60,887 bases of DNA from Candidatus Gallibacteroides avistercoris (lineage in GTDB: Bacteria; Bacteroidota; Bacteroidia; Bacteroidales; CHK158-818), in assembly GCA_018714665.1 (NCBI GenBank), contig DVNA01000111.1, positions 1 to 60,887 on the forward strand, given 5' to 3'. Position 1 is the first letter of the stretch; every line of letters starts with the position of its first letter. The notes under the pieces are model-generated. The model searched no databases and was not told the DNA's origin. It saw nothing but the letters and a program-made list of their open reading frames with translations. The position numbers were made by a program, and so were the translations under genes. Positions 50,975 through 59,448 of the stretch are shown piece by piece.

Positions 50975-51429
50975 AAAAGAGTCAATACCCCCAGCGTGGC
51001 TTGCGTCCAGACCCAGTAACGGAGAAATTTTCCCAGGAGCATGGAGAGACCCACCCAAAAAACATTGGCCCTCATCAAGCCGAACGCCACTATAATCAGG
51101 TCTCCCACCACGGGAAGGAATACGAAAAAGGCCATCAGCGCCCCTTTCCCTTGCAGGAACCGCTGTGTTTTTTCCAGTTTCTGCCGGTCGATGTGCAGGT
51201 ATTTCTCAATCCATTCCATTTTTCCCAGGTGTCCCACGTAGTAACAGGTCATTCCGCCCAACCAGTTCCCCGCCGTTGCTACCCAGATACAACCCCACTC
51301 ATCGAACCCTGCTGCCAACAAGGCCGACATGACGATTTCCGAGCTCAACGGGATGATGCTTCCCGCCAGAAACGTAGCGATAAAAAGACCTATATAGCCC
51401 CAGTTACTAAGTTCTGAAACAAATTCCAT
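50971..51429 (-). CDS. YqaA-like DedA-related membrane protein
   Basis: Small membrane protein of 152 residues when started at 51429 (MEFVSELSNWG). The SNARE-associated/DedA-type motif GSIIPLSSEIVMSALLAAGF and the later GALMAFFVFLPVVGDLI match the YqaA group. Function in lipid transport or membrane homeostasis is only inferred. The longer frame beginning at 51579 lies inside the upstream gene and lacks family sequence, so the inner start is used. Its first 40 nt overlap the end of the preceding gene. Confidence 0.75.
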   Translation of the reverse strand: MEFVSELSNWGYIGLFIATFLAGSIIPLSSEIVMSALLAAGFDEWGCIWVATAGNWLGGMTCYYVGHLGKMEWIEKYLHIDRQKLEKTQRFLQGKGALMAFFVFLPVVGDLIIVAFGLMRANVFWVGLSMLLGKFLRYWVWTQATLGVLTLF

Positions 51430-52400
51430 AAGAAAAACAGGATAAAAACAGTGATAATCAAGTAGAACCAAAACACCCCCTGCCGGCCCTGAACGTGAGT
51501 AAAACAGTGGGCGGCCTGCAACGACACGCAGACTGTCAGGATGGGCAAATAGACCGGAAATCCCCTGGAATTCAGACAAATCAGCACCAATGTATAGAAA
51601 AACAACAGATTGATCATCCCGTTATAAATGCGGGTAATGATTTTATCTTCGTATTGCAGCACCGTATTTCTTGCCCAACAGAAAAAACCGATCAGCGCAA
51701 TCACTGCCGTATAGACCAGCGGGAAGGAGAGATGCCGGTAGTCTATCAGCTGCAACGGGTAGAAATGGTCCACGAAGTGCTGAAAACAGAAAGAGAAATC
51801 CCAGATCACCTGAGCTGCTCCCAACAACCAGAACGGGGTAATAATACCCAACAACGAGGCCAGCAGGCATTTGAACCCGAAAGAGGCCATCTTGGCCGAC
51901 CCCAGCCAAATAACCGGTATATACAAAAACAGCGAGGGATACAACACCCCTGCCGCCGAAAAAAGGAACGAAACCACATAGAGGTGCAACGGCAACCGAA
52001 ACTCGGTGGAGGGGGAAAACAGTATCAAGAAAACAACCGCCAGGATAACAGCCATAAAGGTCCCGCTCAACGGTTCCAGAAAGCAGGCCGGATAGCTGCA
52101 ACAGAACAGGACAAAAAAGATACCGGGCAATTTGCTTCGGGTACGGATAACATTACGCGAGTAGGCCATATACGAGAGCGCAAGTGCCGAAAAGGCAATC
52201 TCCACAAAATGCACCCCGTATGCCACCATCCGTTCTATCGAGAGCCACTCCGGTGCCTGGCATATCAACGCATCGAGCGTACGGAAGGGTTGCTCCCCCC
52301 CTCCCAGATAAGCAGCCACCACGGCAACGCCGGCCACCAGGATGGCCACCGATTGTGAATAGATACCGGATACGATATGCGATAAAGGTGTCTCTCTCAT
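51390..52400 (-). CDS. Hypothetical polytopic membrane protein
   Basis: Protein of 336 residues with roughly eight to ten hydrophobic helices spread over the whole length and short polar loops. I do not recognise a motif. It lies between purD (105 nt upstream) and the YqaA-like gene, whose start it overlaps. It could be a transporter or a glycan-related membrane protein, but nothing in the sequence shows it. Confidence 0.75.
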   Translation of the reverse strand: MRETPLSHIVSGIYSQSVAILVAGVAVVAAYLGGGEQPFRTLDALICQAPEWLSIERMVAYGVHFVEIAFSALALSYMAYSRNVIRTRSKLPGIFFVLFCCSYPACFLEPLSGTFMAVILAVVFLILFSPSTEFRLPLHLYVVSFLFSAAGVLYPSLFLYIPVIWLGSAKMASFGFKCLLASLLGIITPFWLLGAAQVIWDFSFCFQHFVDHFYPLQLIDYRHLSFPLVYTAVIALIGFFCWARNTVLQYEDKIITRIYNGMINLLFFYTLVLICLNSRGFPVYLPILTVCVSLQAAHCFTHVQGRQGVFWFYLIITVFILFFLWNLFQNLVTGAI

Positions 52401-52445
52401 TTTCTTTCAAACATCTATCCGCCCCGCCTGCCCAACGGACAGGAC

Positions 52446-52474
52446 AAAAAAGGGGGAGATTTACAGTTTCCCCC
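52446..52474 (-). terminator. Terminator after purD
   Basis: Minus strand GGGGGA pairs with TCCCCC and is followed by TTTTTT, 32 nt after the purD stop. Confidence 0.7.
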
Positions 52475-52505
52475 TCCTTAATAATTATATTATATCTAAC
52501 TCTTC

Positions 52506-53774
52506 TTACAAATCAAACCCTATGTCCGAACGGAAATATTTCCCTTCAAACGCAATACGGCGGGCGTTTGCAAACGAAACGGCAAGGGCCTCGTCCTTAT
52601 CCTTCCCGTACGAACTGACCGCCATGACACGCCCCCCGTCGGTCAAGACCGCATCGCCCGATTTTTTCGTCCCGGCATGGAACACGATGCTGTCCGAAAT
52701 ACAGTCGTGTCCGCTGATGGGCTTTCCCTTCTCGTATGCCTGGGGATAACCTGCGGAGACCAACATCACGGTAACGGCAGCCCTCGGATCTATCTCCAAC
52801 CGTTTTTCGTGCAACGTACCGGCGGCCACCCCTTCGAGCAGTTCCACCAGATCGGAGGCGATGCGCAACATCACTACTTCCGTTTCCGGATCACCCATGC
52901 GCACGTTGTACTCTATCACCATCGGTTCTCCCTTTACGTTGATCAGCCCCAGGAAGATAAATCCCTTGTAGTCAATTTGTTCAGCTTTCAGACCTTCGAT
53001 CGTAGGCTTTACAATGCGCTCTTCCACCTTCTGCATAAAGGTTTCATCGGCAAACGGGACCGGCGAAACGGCTCCCATGCCACCCGTGTTCAATCCCTTA
53101 TCGCCCTCTCCTATGCGCTTGTAGTCTTTGGCTACCGGTAGTATCTTGTACGAATTTCCATCGGTCAATACAAATACGGAACACTCTATCCCCGACAGGA
53201 ACTCTTCGATCACCACCGTCCGGCTGGCATCGCCGAAGCTGCCGTTCAGCATGTGGGAGAGCTCTCTCCGGGCCTCTTCCAGGTTATCGATAATCAACAC
53301 ACCCTTTCCGGCAGCCAACCCGTCGGCTTTCAACACATAGGGGGCCTGCAACGTTTCCAAGAAGCGGAACCCTTCGTCCAGGGTATCGACGGTAAAACTC
53401 CGGTAACGGGCCGTCGGAATCCCATGGCGCATCATAAAGGCCTTGGCAAAATCTTTACTTCCCTCCAAACGGGCTCCCGCTTTCGAAGGGCCTATCACCG
53501 GGATATGCTGCAAAGCGGCATCCGCCTTGAAATAGTCGTATATCCCCTTTACCAGCGGGTCTTCGGGCCCTACCACCACCATATCGATTTGATGACGGAG
53601 AGCAAAATCCCCGATTGCCGCAAAATCGGTTGCCCGGATGGCGACATTCTCACCGATTGAGTCTGTCCCTGCATTTCCGGGGGCAATAAAGAGCCGCTCT
53701 ACCTTGGGGCTCTGTTTTATTTTCCATGCCAGTGCGCTCTCCCGACCGCCTGAGCCTAACAACAATACATTCAT
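52506..53774 (-). CDS. purD: Phosphoribosylamine-glycine ligase
   Basis: Second step of purine synthesis, an ATP-grasp enzyme of 422 residues. MNVLLLGSGGRESALAWK is the typical start; VLKADGLAAGKGVLI, VIEEFLSGIECSVF, GMGAVSPVP and EYNVRMGDPETEVVMLR mark the ATP-grasp core. It is 9 nt after the DPP-IV gene stop, probably in the same transcript, although the functions are unrelated. Terminator at 52446-52474. Confidence 0.97.
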   Translation of the reverse strand: MNVLLLGSGGRESALAWKIKQSPKVERLFIAPGNAGTDSIGENVAIRATDFAAIGDFALRHQIDMVVVGPEDPLVKGIYDYFKADAALQHIPVIGPSKAGARLEGSKDFAKAFMMRHGIPTARYRSFTVDTLDEGFRFLETLQAPYVLKADGLAAGKGVLIIDNLEEARRELSHMLNGSFGDASRTVVIEEFLSGIECSVFVLTDGNSYKILPVAKDYKRIGEGDKGLNTGGMGAVSPVPFADETFMQKVEERIVKPTIEGLKAEQIDYKGFIFLGLINVKGEPMVIEYNVRMGDPETEVVMLRIASDLVELLEGVAAGTLHEKRLEIDPRAAVTVMLVSAGYPQAYEKGKPISGHDCISDSIVFHAGTKKSGDAVLTDGGRVMAVSSYGKDKDEALAVSFANARRIAFEGKYFRSDIGFDL

Positions 53775-53783
53775 ATCTGGTCT

Positions 53784-55958
53784 TTATTTTAAATAATCAT
53801 CGAAATAACGGGTAATCTTTTCCTGCAAATGTACCCGGTCCCGTCCTGCCACGTTGTGCACATGGCCCGGATAGACGAAATAATCGGGATAAGTACCCGC
53901 CTCCACGCACTTTTTGAGGAAGCTCAAACTGTGCTGCCATACTACCACGGGGTCAATATCGCCGTGTATGAGCAAAAGGTGCCCTTTCAGGTTCCCAGCC
54001 TTGTTATTCAGGTTCGAGGCTTCGTACCCCTCCTTGTTGTCCTTGGGATGCCCCATGTAGCGTTCGCCGTACATCACCTCGTAATACTTCCAGTCTATCA
54101 CCGGACCACCGGCCACACCCACCTTGTAGGTTTCCGGATAGGTAAGCATCAGGTTCGTGGTCATGAATCCACCGAAACTCCATCCGCAAACGCCGATGCG
54201 GTCGGCATCGACATAGGGAAGGCTTTTCAGGAAGGCGATACCCTGCATCTGGTCTTTCCCCTCTTCCTGTCCCAAGTGCAGGTAGGTGGCATTTTCAAAA
54301 TCGAGACCCCGGTTGTCCGATCCCCGGTTATCTACCGTAAACAGGATATATCCCCGTTGTGCCATATAGGTATCCCACCCGCCGGCAGCCCAGCGGTACG
54401 AATCGGTAATCATCTGGGCATGAGGGCCTCCGTAAACATAAACCACTACGGGATACTTTTTGGACGGGTCAAAATCTGCCGGTTTGACCATCCGGTAATA
54501 GAGTTCGGTCTTTCCGTCGGCAGCCAGAATCGTCCCGACTTCTACCGGCGGCATCCGGTATCCTTTATAGGGATCGGAGGCCGTCAAGAGCCGTTCGCTC
54601 GTTCCCTTTTTAATGGAAATCAAATCGATGTTACGCGGCGTATCGTGGTTGCTGTATGTATCGAGAGCAAAGTCGCCCGAGCGGTTGATACGGGTACTGT
54701 GCACGCCGTTATCGGCGGTCAGGCGTATCGTTTTTCCGTTCTTCATATCCAGCCGGAAGGTGTTCCGCTCCAACGCCGATGGCTGGGTAGAGACATAGAA
54801 GAGGTAGCGTCCCGTCTTGTCGAAACCCAATACCTCGGTTACCACCCACTCTCCCTGTGTCAGCTGGCGCAACAGATTCCCCTGGGTGTCGTAAAGGTAC
54901 AAATGGTTGAACCCGTCCCGTTCGCTTTGCCAGATAAACTGGTCGGGATTGTTTTTCAGGAAGAGTACCGGATGTTCAGGTTCGACGTATTTGGGATGGG
55001 TTTCGGTAAAGAGGGTCCGCACCAACGAGCCCGATTGGGCGTCGTACACGTTCAAGCGGCAACTGTCCTGATCGCGGTTGACCTCGGCGATGTAAAGCTG
55101 ACTGCCGTCGGGCGACCAGGCCAGGTTGGTGAAATAACGGTCCCGGGGTGCTCCGGTTTTCAGATAGACGCTCTTCTGGGTATCGGGATAGAAGATGCCT
55201 ACCGTTACGTGATGGCTGTTCATCCCCGCCATCGGATATTTCATGTTGTTGAGTTTTGCCTGTCGGGCCGAAATATCCACCAGGGGGTAATCGCCCACCG
55301 GCGTTTCGTCCATCCGGTAGAAAGCCAACGCATGACCCGTTGGAGACCAGAAAGTCCCTTTCGTAATGCCGAACTCGTTCCGGTGAACGGCCTGTCCGAA
55401 AGTGATGTTCTCGTCCTCATCCGAGGCAACGCAGATACGTTTATTCCCGTTCTCGGCAATATAGAGGGCTTTGCCGTTAGTCAACGCCATCCGGCGCGAT
55501 TCGGGTTGGAAATCGAACCCTCCGTCGCCGTTCTCATAGGGAATGGCAAAATCGATCGATCGGGAGGCAGTATTGTAGCGAATGTAATTTTGGTGTGCAT
55601 AAAAATCGAGTACCCCGCATTTCTCCTCTTCCAGATAGCGTGCCTGTACGCCAGGCAGGGAACTTACCGGTTTAAAGCTCCGTGCCTCCAACGCCTTGTT
55701 CAGATCGTCCAACAGGAGCAATACCCGTTTCGACTTCTTCTTGGCAGGATGGACGGCCCAGAGGGTATCGCCCCGCTGGAAGATATACTCATCGCCCATC
55801 CATTGCAACTGTTTGATGCTTTTGGGAACAAACCGGAAATAACTCTTCCCTCCGGGAATCAGGTCATCTAAGGTCAGTTGTTGAGTCTGCGATTGCAACG
55901 GCATGGTAAAAACGAATGATAGAAAAATTAACAGGATGTTGAGTGTTCGCTTTTTCAT
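53784..55958 (-). CDS. Dipeptidyl peptidase IV-type prolyl peptidase (S9)
   Basis: Exported peptidase of 724 residues with signal sequence (MKKRTLNILLIFLSFVFTMPLQSQ). An eight-bladed propeller region (about 50-480) is followed by the alpha/beta-hydrolase domain with triad S594 in CGWSFGGFM, D669 in HGDIDPVVVW and H701 in PGHVHNV. Bacteroidota DPP-IV proteins remove X-Pro dipeptides in the periplasm. It lies 7 nt after the RlmL-like gene and 9 nt before purD. Confidence 0.93.
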   Translation of the reverse strand: MKKRTLNILLIFLSFVFTMPLQSQTQQLTLDDLIPGGKSYFRFVPKSIKQLQWMGDEYIFQRGDTLWAVHPAKKKSKRVLLLLDDLNKALEARSFKPVSSLPGVQARYLEEEKCGVLDFYAHQNYIRYNTASRSIDFAIPYENGDGGFDFQPESRRMALTNGKALYIAENGNKRICVASDEDENITFGQAVHRNEFGITKGTFWSPTGHALAFYRMDETPVGDYPLVDISARQAKLNNMKYPMAGMNSHHVTVGIFYPDTQKSVYLKTGAPRDRYFTNLAWSPDGSQLYIAEVNRDQDSCRLNVYDAQSGSLVRTLFTETHPKYVEPEHPVLFLKNNPDQFIWQSERDGFNHLYLYDTQGNLLRQLTQGEWVVTEVLGFDKTGRYLFYVSTQPSALERNTFRLDMKNGKTIRLTADNGVHSTRINRSGDFALDTYSNHDTPRNIDLISIKKGTSERLLTASDPYKGYRMPPVEVGTILAADGKTELYYRMVKPADFDPSKKYPVVVYVYGGPHAQMITDSYRWAAGGWDTYMAQRGYILFTVDNRGSDNRGLDFENATYLHLGQEEGKDQMQGIAFLKSLPYVDADRIGVCGWSFGGFMTTNLMLTYPETYKVGVAGGPVIDWKYYEVMYGERYMGHPKDNKEGYEASNLNNKAGNLKGHLLLIHGDIDPVVVWQHSLSFLKKCVEAGTYPDYFVYPGHVHNVAGRDRVHLQEKITRYFDDYLK

Positions 55959-55965
55959 ATTCAGG

Positions 55966-57660
55966 TTACTTTTTATCTGATTCTTTATCTTTGGCAGTTA
56001 TCCGTTCCCGTTTCCCTTCGTCCCTTTTTTCGAAAACCTGTGCACTGGGAGGCAAAGAGGGTTGTTTAAATGCAATGAATTTCTCGGACTTATCGAAGTG
56101 GCGAAAAGCCTTGGGCAACTCCTCATCGTACTCCGAAGTGTTTTTTTTAGCCTTTTCCGGGAACTCCTTTTTCCGCTCCTTGGAGGCTTTTTCATGCTGC
56201 GGGAAAGGACGGCTCTCTCTTTTCCACTCCCCTTTGGGGGTAACCGGGTTATCCCAGCGGTTGTTACGGCGGCCCGACACTCCCGTTGTCCGTTGAGAAG
56301 TGTCTGCCTCTGCGGATTTCCGGTTACGAAGCGACGCTGCGCCTCCCCTGCGGTCGGCATCGGGTTTTACCTTGCCGAACCGGCCTCCCGACTCGCGAAA
56401 CAGTTCGTCATCGCGCTTTCTGAACCCGCGTACCGGTTTGGCCAGCTCCCGTTTCTTGAATTCAGGGAGAGCCTCTTTCCGTCCTTTCTCGCGGAACCCG
56501 CCCGATTCTGTTTTAAAATCCTTGTATTTCCCGTCGAAAATCTCGTATTTCCGGAATTCACATTCCAACGCACCGTTCATCAGCATGATGCGGGCAGCCG
56601 GTTTCAACCCGATTTTATCGAAACATTCGTCGTGGTAGGAGATAATCCAGGCATCGTATCCCTTGAACACGTGTTTGAGCCGTTCGCCAATCATCTGGTA
56701 CAGGCCGAAGAGATCCGGAGAGGAGATTCTCTCGCCATAAGGCGGGTTGGTCACCAGAATTCCCTTTTCGGGAGCCTGTTCGTATTTCTGGAAAGGCAAC
56801 ACGCTCAACTCCACATAGCGGGCCACACCGGCACTCTTTACGTTGTCGCGCGCCATCTGAACCGCCCGGGGAGAGATGTCCGATCCGTATATCTTATAAG
56901 CAAATTCCCGTTCCTGCGAATCGTCGTTGAAAATCGATTCAAACAGCTCCTCGTCAAAGTCTTTCCACTTTTCAAAGGCAAAACTCTGTCGATAGACTCC
57001 CGGGGCAATGTTGCAGGCTATCAACGCCGCCTCTACCAACAGCGTTCCCGAACCGCACATGGGGTCTATGAAGTTGGATTCTCCCCTCCACCCGGTTTTC
57101 AGGATCATCCCGGCAGCCAGCACCTCGTTCAAGGGAGCTTCGTTTTGGGCAACGCGGTAACCGCGCTTGTGCAGGGACTCGCCCGAACTGTCCAGCGAAA
57201 GGGTACACCGGTTCTGAGCAATATGGAGATTGAGGATGATGTCGGCATTGTTCAGGCGCACGGACGGTCGCTTCCCGTATTTTTCATTGAAATAATCGGC
57301 AATGGCATCCTTCACCCGGTAGGTAACGAACTTGGAGTGTTTGAACTCTTCGGAATAGACAACCGAGTCGATGCTGAATGTCTGGTCCGGTGTCAGGATT
57401 TTTTCCCATTGTACCTCCTTGATACGGTCATACACCTCGTCCGTATTGAGCGCGGTAAACGTATAGATGGGTTTCAGAATCCGCAAAGCGGTACGGCAAC
57501 ACAGATTGGCTTTGTAGAGCAACGCCTGATCTCCGGTAAAAGAGACCATGCGCCGACCGATTTCGATGTTCTCGGCTCCCAGTTGCAACAACTCTCCGGC
57601 CAGGACATCCTCCAACTCCTGAAATGTTTTGGCTATGATTTCAAATTTGTCGGTTTTCAC
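55966..57660 (-). CDS. RlmL-like 23S rRNA N2-guanine methyltransferase with long basic tail
   Basis: Protein of 564 residues. The THUMP domain covers about 40-150 and the methyltransferase domain about 160-385, with DPMCGSGTLLVEAALI, GSDISPRAVQMA and the NPPYGERI motif. This is RlmL, the N-terminal half of Escherichia coli RlmKL, without the RlmK half. The last 180 residues are R/K/G/E-rich and of low complexity, probably disordered and RNA-binding. It lies 7 nt before the DPP-IV gene and 53 nt after cysE. Confidence 0.88.
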   Translation of the reverse strand: MKTDKFEIIAKTFQELEDVLAGELLQLGAENIEIGRRMVSFTGDQALLYKANLCCRTALRILKPIYTFTALNTDEVYDRIKEVQWEKILTPDQTFSIDSVVYSEEFKHSKFVTYRVKDAIADYFNEKYGKRPSVRLNNADIILNLHIAQNRCTLSLDSSGESLHKRGYRVAQNEAPLNEVLAAGMILKTGWRGESNFIDPMCGSGTLLVEAALIACNIAPGVYRQSFAFEKWKDFDEELFESIFNDDSQEREFAYKIYGSDISPRAVQMARDNVKSAGVARYVELSVLPFQKYEQAPEKGILVTNPPYGERISSPDLFGLYQMIGERLKHVFKGYDAWIISYHDECFDKIGLKPAARIMLMNGALECEFRKYEIFDGKYKDFKTESGGFREKGRKEALPEFKKRELAKPVRGFRKRDDELFRESGGRFGKVKPDADRRGGAASLRNRKSAEADTSQRTTGVSGRRNNRWDNPVTPKGEWKRESRPFPQHEKASKERKKEFPEKAKKNTSEYDEELPKAFRHFDKSEKFIAFKQPSLPPSAQVFEKRDEGKRERITAKDKESDKK

Positions 57661-57713
57661 GTTCTATGTATGGTATGTGTTGGTTCATTTTAATCCAAAA
57701 TCGTCAAACCGGC

Positions 57714-58613
57714 TTACCGGCTGGCTTTTGTCTGTACTACCCGGGCTCCGGGTTCCACATCTTCGGTAACCCAGATATTCCCCCCCACGGTGGCATCTGC
57801 CCCGATGGTTATCCGACCCAGGATGGTGGCATTGGAGTAGATAATCACATTATCGCCGATAATGGGATGGCGCGGAATTCCCTTGATCGGATTTCCGTTC
57901 TCGTCCAGCGGGAAGCTCTTGGCTCCCAACGTAACCCCCTGGTAAATTTTGACATGATTGCCGATAATGGCCGTGGCACCAATCACCACCCCCGTACCGT
58001 GGTCTATGGTAAAATAGGAGCCGATGGTAGCCGCCGGATGGATATCGATACCCGTTTCAGAATGAGCCATCTCCGAAATCATGCGCGGAATCAACGGGAC
58101 GCCCAACTCGATCAAACTATGGGCAATCCGGTAATTGCTAATGGCACGGATGGCCGGATAACAGGCAATTACCTCACCAAAACTCTCGGCTGCCGGATCA
58201 CCGTTATAGGCGGCCTCCACGTCGGTAGCCAATATTTTCCGCAACTGGGGAAGCGACTCGATAAAGGCAACAGCCTTTTCCATGGACGTTTTCCGAAGCT
58301 CGTCCAGGTTGATCTCGCGAGTATGATCGCACGTAAAGCACAATCCGGCCAGAATCTGTTCGGAGAGTAAACCGATCAACCTCTCTATGTTGACACCCAC
58401 ATGATACCCGATCGTACCGCTATGTACATTGGCCCGTCCGAAAAAACCGGGGAAAATAAGCGAGCGGCATAATTCGACAATCTCATGCAGAACCTTTTCC
58501 GAGGGGAAAGGTTCACCATCATGATGCTGGTAGCAAATGGTTTTAAACGAATTGTAATCGGAGAGTTGTTCCACCGTCCGTTCTATCGCTTCGGCATAGT
58601 TGCATGAATACAT
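57714..58613 (-). CDS. cysE: Serine O-acetyltransferase
   Basis: Makes O-acetylserine, the precursor of cysteine. 299 residues, the longer EpsC/CysE type. An N-terminal helical domain (about 1-150) is followed by hexapeptide repeats; DIHPAATIGSYFTIDHGTG with the catalytic D and H, then VVIGATAIIGNHVKIYQGVTLGA and RHPIIGDNVIIYSNATILG. The tail is the region that can bind cysteine synthase. Its own promoter is suggested at 58656-58663. Confidence 0.93.
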   Translation of the reverse strand: MYSCNYAEAIERTVEQLSDYNSFKTICYQHHDGEPFPSEKVLHEIVELCRSLIFPGFFGRANVHSGTIGYHVGVNIERLIGLLSEQILAGLCFTCDHTREINLDELRKTSMEKAVAFIESLPQLRKILATDVEAAYNGDPAAESFGEVIACYPAIRAISNYRIAHSLIELGVPLIPRMISEMAHSETGIDIHPAATIGSYFTIDHGTGVVIGATAIIGNHVKIYQGVTLGAKSFPLDENGNPIKGIPRHPIIGDNVIIYSNATILGRITIGADATVGGNIWVTEDVEPGARVVQTKASR

Positions 58614-58655
58614 AGTTGAGCTGTTTTCGTTGCTTTACACAATTTCCCAATTTTG

Positions 58656-58663
58656 CAAAGGTA
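58656..58663 (-). promoter_or_regulatory. Candidate -7 box (TACCTTTG) for cysE
   Basis: Minus strand TACCTTTG, 43 nt upstream of the cysE ATG. Confidence 0.5.
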
Positions 58664-58728
58664 AACATTCTCGCCGAATATCGGGCGGAAAAAGCACGCT
58701 TTCTCTTTAATTTAAAAAAGAAAAACTA

Positions 58729-59379
58729 CTACTTTGACATTTCCTTTGAAATACTCTCCCGCAATACGATAACCGATTCGGGGCCCATATTAAACAGCAA
58801 ATCGAGGATACTCATATCCGCCACGAAACCAAATTTCTGAGAAAACACCTGATAATAAGGTGCCGGATGAAAACCCAACCGGGTATCGTCCCCCTTGCGT
58901 TTGGGGTGAATGGCCTCCCGCAAATCTTCCTCCTGCGGCAAGGTCTCCCGCCGATAAGAGTCGGTATATGCCATATGGGGACGAATGTCGAGCAATCCGC
59001 AAACGGTTTCGCGCAACTGTTCGTTAAAATCGAACAAAAAGGTAGGGACTTTTTCAAAAAAGGGGGCAAAATCGTCCTGATAATATTCAAAATAGGGAGT
59101 GGAGTTATATGCCGACACAATGGCGTTCCAATGCAAGTGCCGCCAATTTCCATGATCGGAGACACGGATATCGCACACGGGCGTATCGGGAGAATCGGGT
59201 TTGACAATCGGCACAGAAAGGGGTAACACCCCGTTGGCTCCCACAATATGGCAGCGGTTACGGTAGGACTGTTTCTGATAATGTTCATACCGCTCCACAC
59301 AAACCTGACCAAAGCGCAAGAACTGAACATAATACGATACCGGAGCCAAATAGGCTGTCGAAAGAAAAACCCGTTCCAT
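58729..59379 (-). CDS. WbqC-family protein
   Basis: Protein of 216 residues of the WbqC family, often found in O-antigen or envelope-glycan loci. Seen are LSTAYLAPVSYYVQFL at the start, VERYEHYQKQSYRNRCHI, and HWNAIVSAYNSTPYFEYY in the middle. No catalytic role is established for the family; it may be a transferase or a helper in glycan assembly. It lies directly after lepB, separated by a terminator. Confidence 0.85.
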   Translation of the reverse strand: MERVFLSTAYLAPVSYYVQFLRFGQVCVERYEHYQKQSYRNRCHIVGANGVLPLSVPIVKPDSPDTPVCDIRVSDHGNWRHLHWNAIVSAYNSTPYFEYYQDDFAPFFEKVPTFLFDFNEQLRETVCGLLDIRPHMAYTDSYRRETLPQEEDLREAIHPKRKGDDTRLGFHPAPYYQVFSQKFGFVADMSILDLLFNMGPESVIVLRESISKEMSK

Positions 59380-59393
59380 ATAAAATAAGAGAT

Positions 59394-59434
59394 GAAAGTA
59401 AAAACCCTTTGTCGAACAAAGGGTTTTTACTTTC
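59394..59434 (-). terminator. Terminator after lepB
   Basis: A 19-bp perfect inverted repeat, GAAAGTAAAAACCCTTTGT with its complement, around a three-base loop. T-rich on the far side in both directions; it follows the lepB stop by 15 nt. Confidence 0.93.
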
Positions 59435-59448
59435 TATTTTTATTCCCA

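Noticed and set aside
53829..55871. 680-codon open frame on the plus strand opposite the DPP-IV gene
   Set aside because: It is the antisense of a clear peptidase gene with intact catalytic triad; its own translation has no domain or signal that I recognise.
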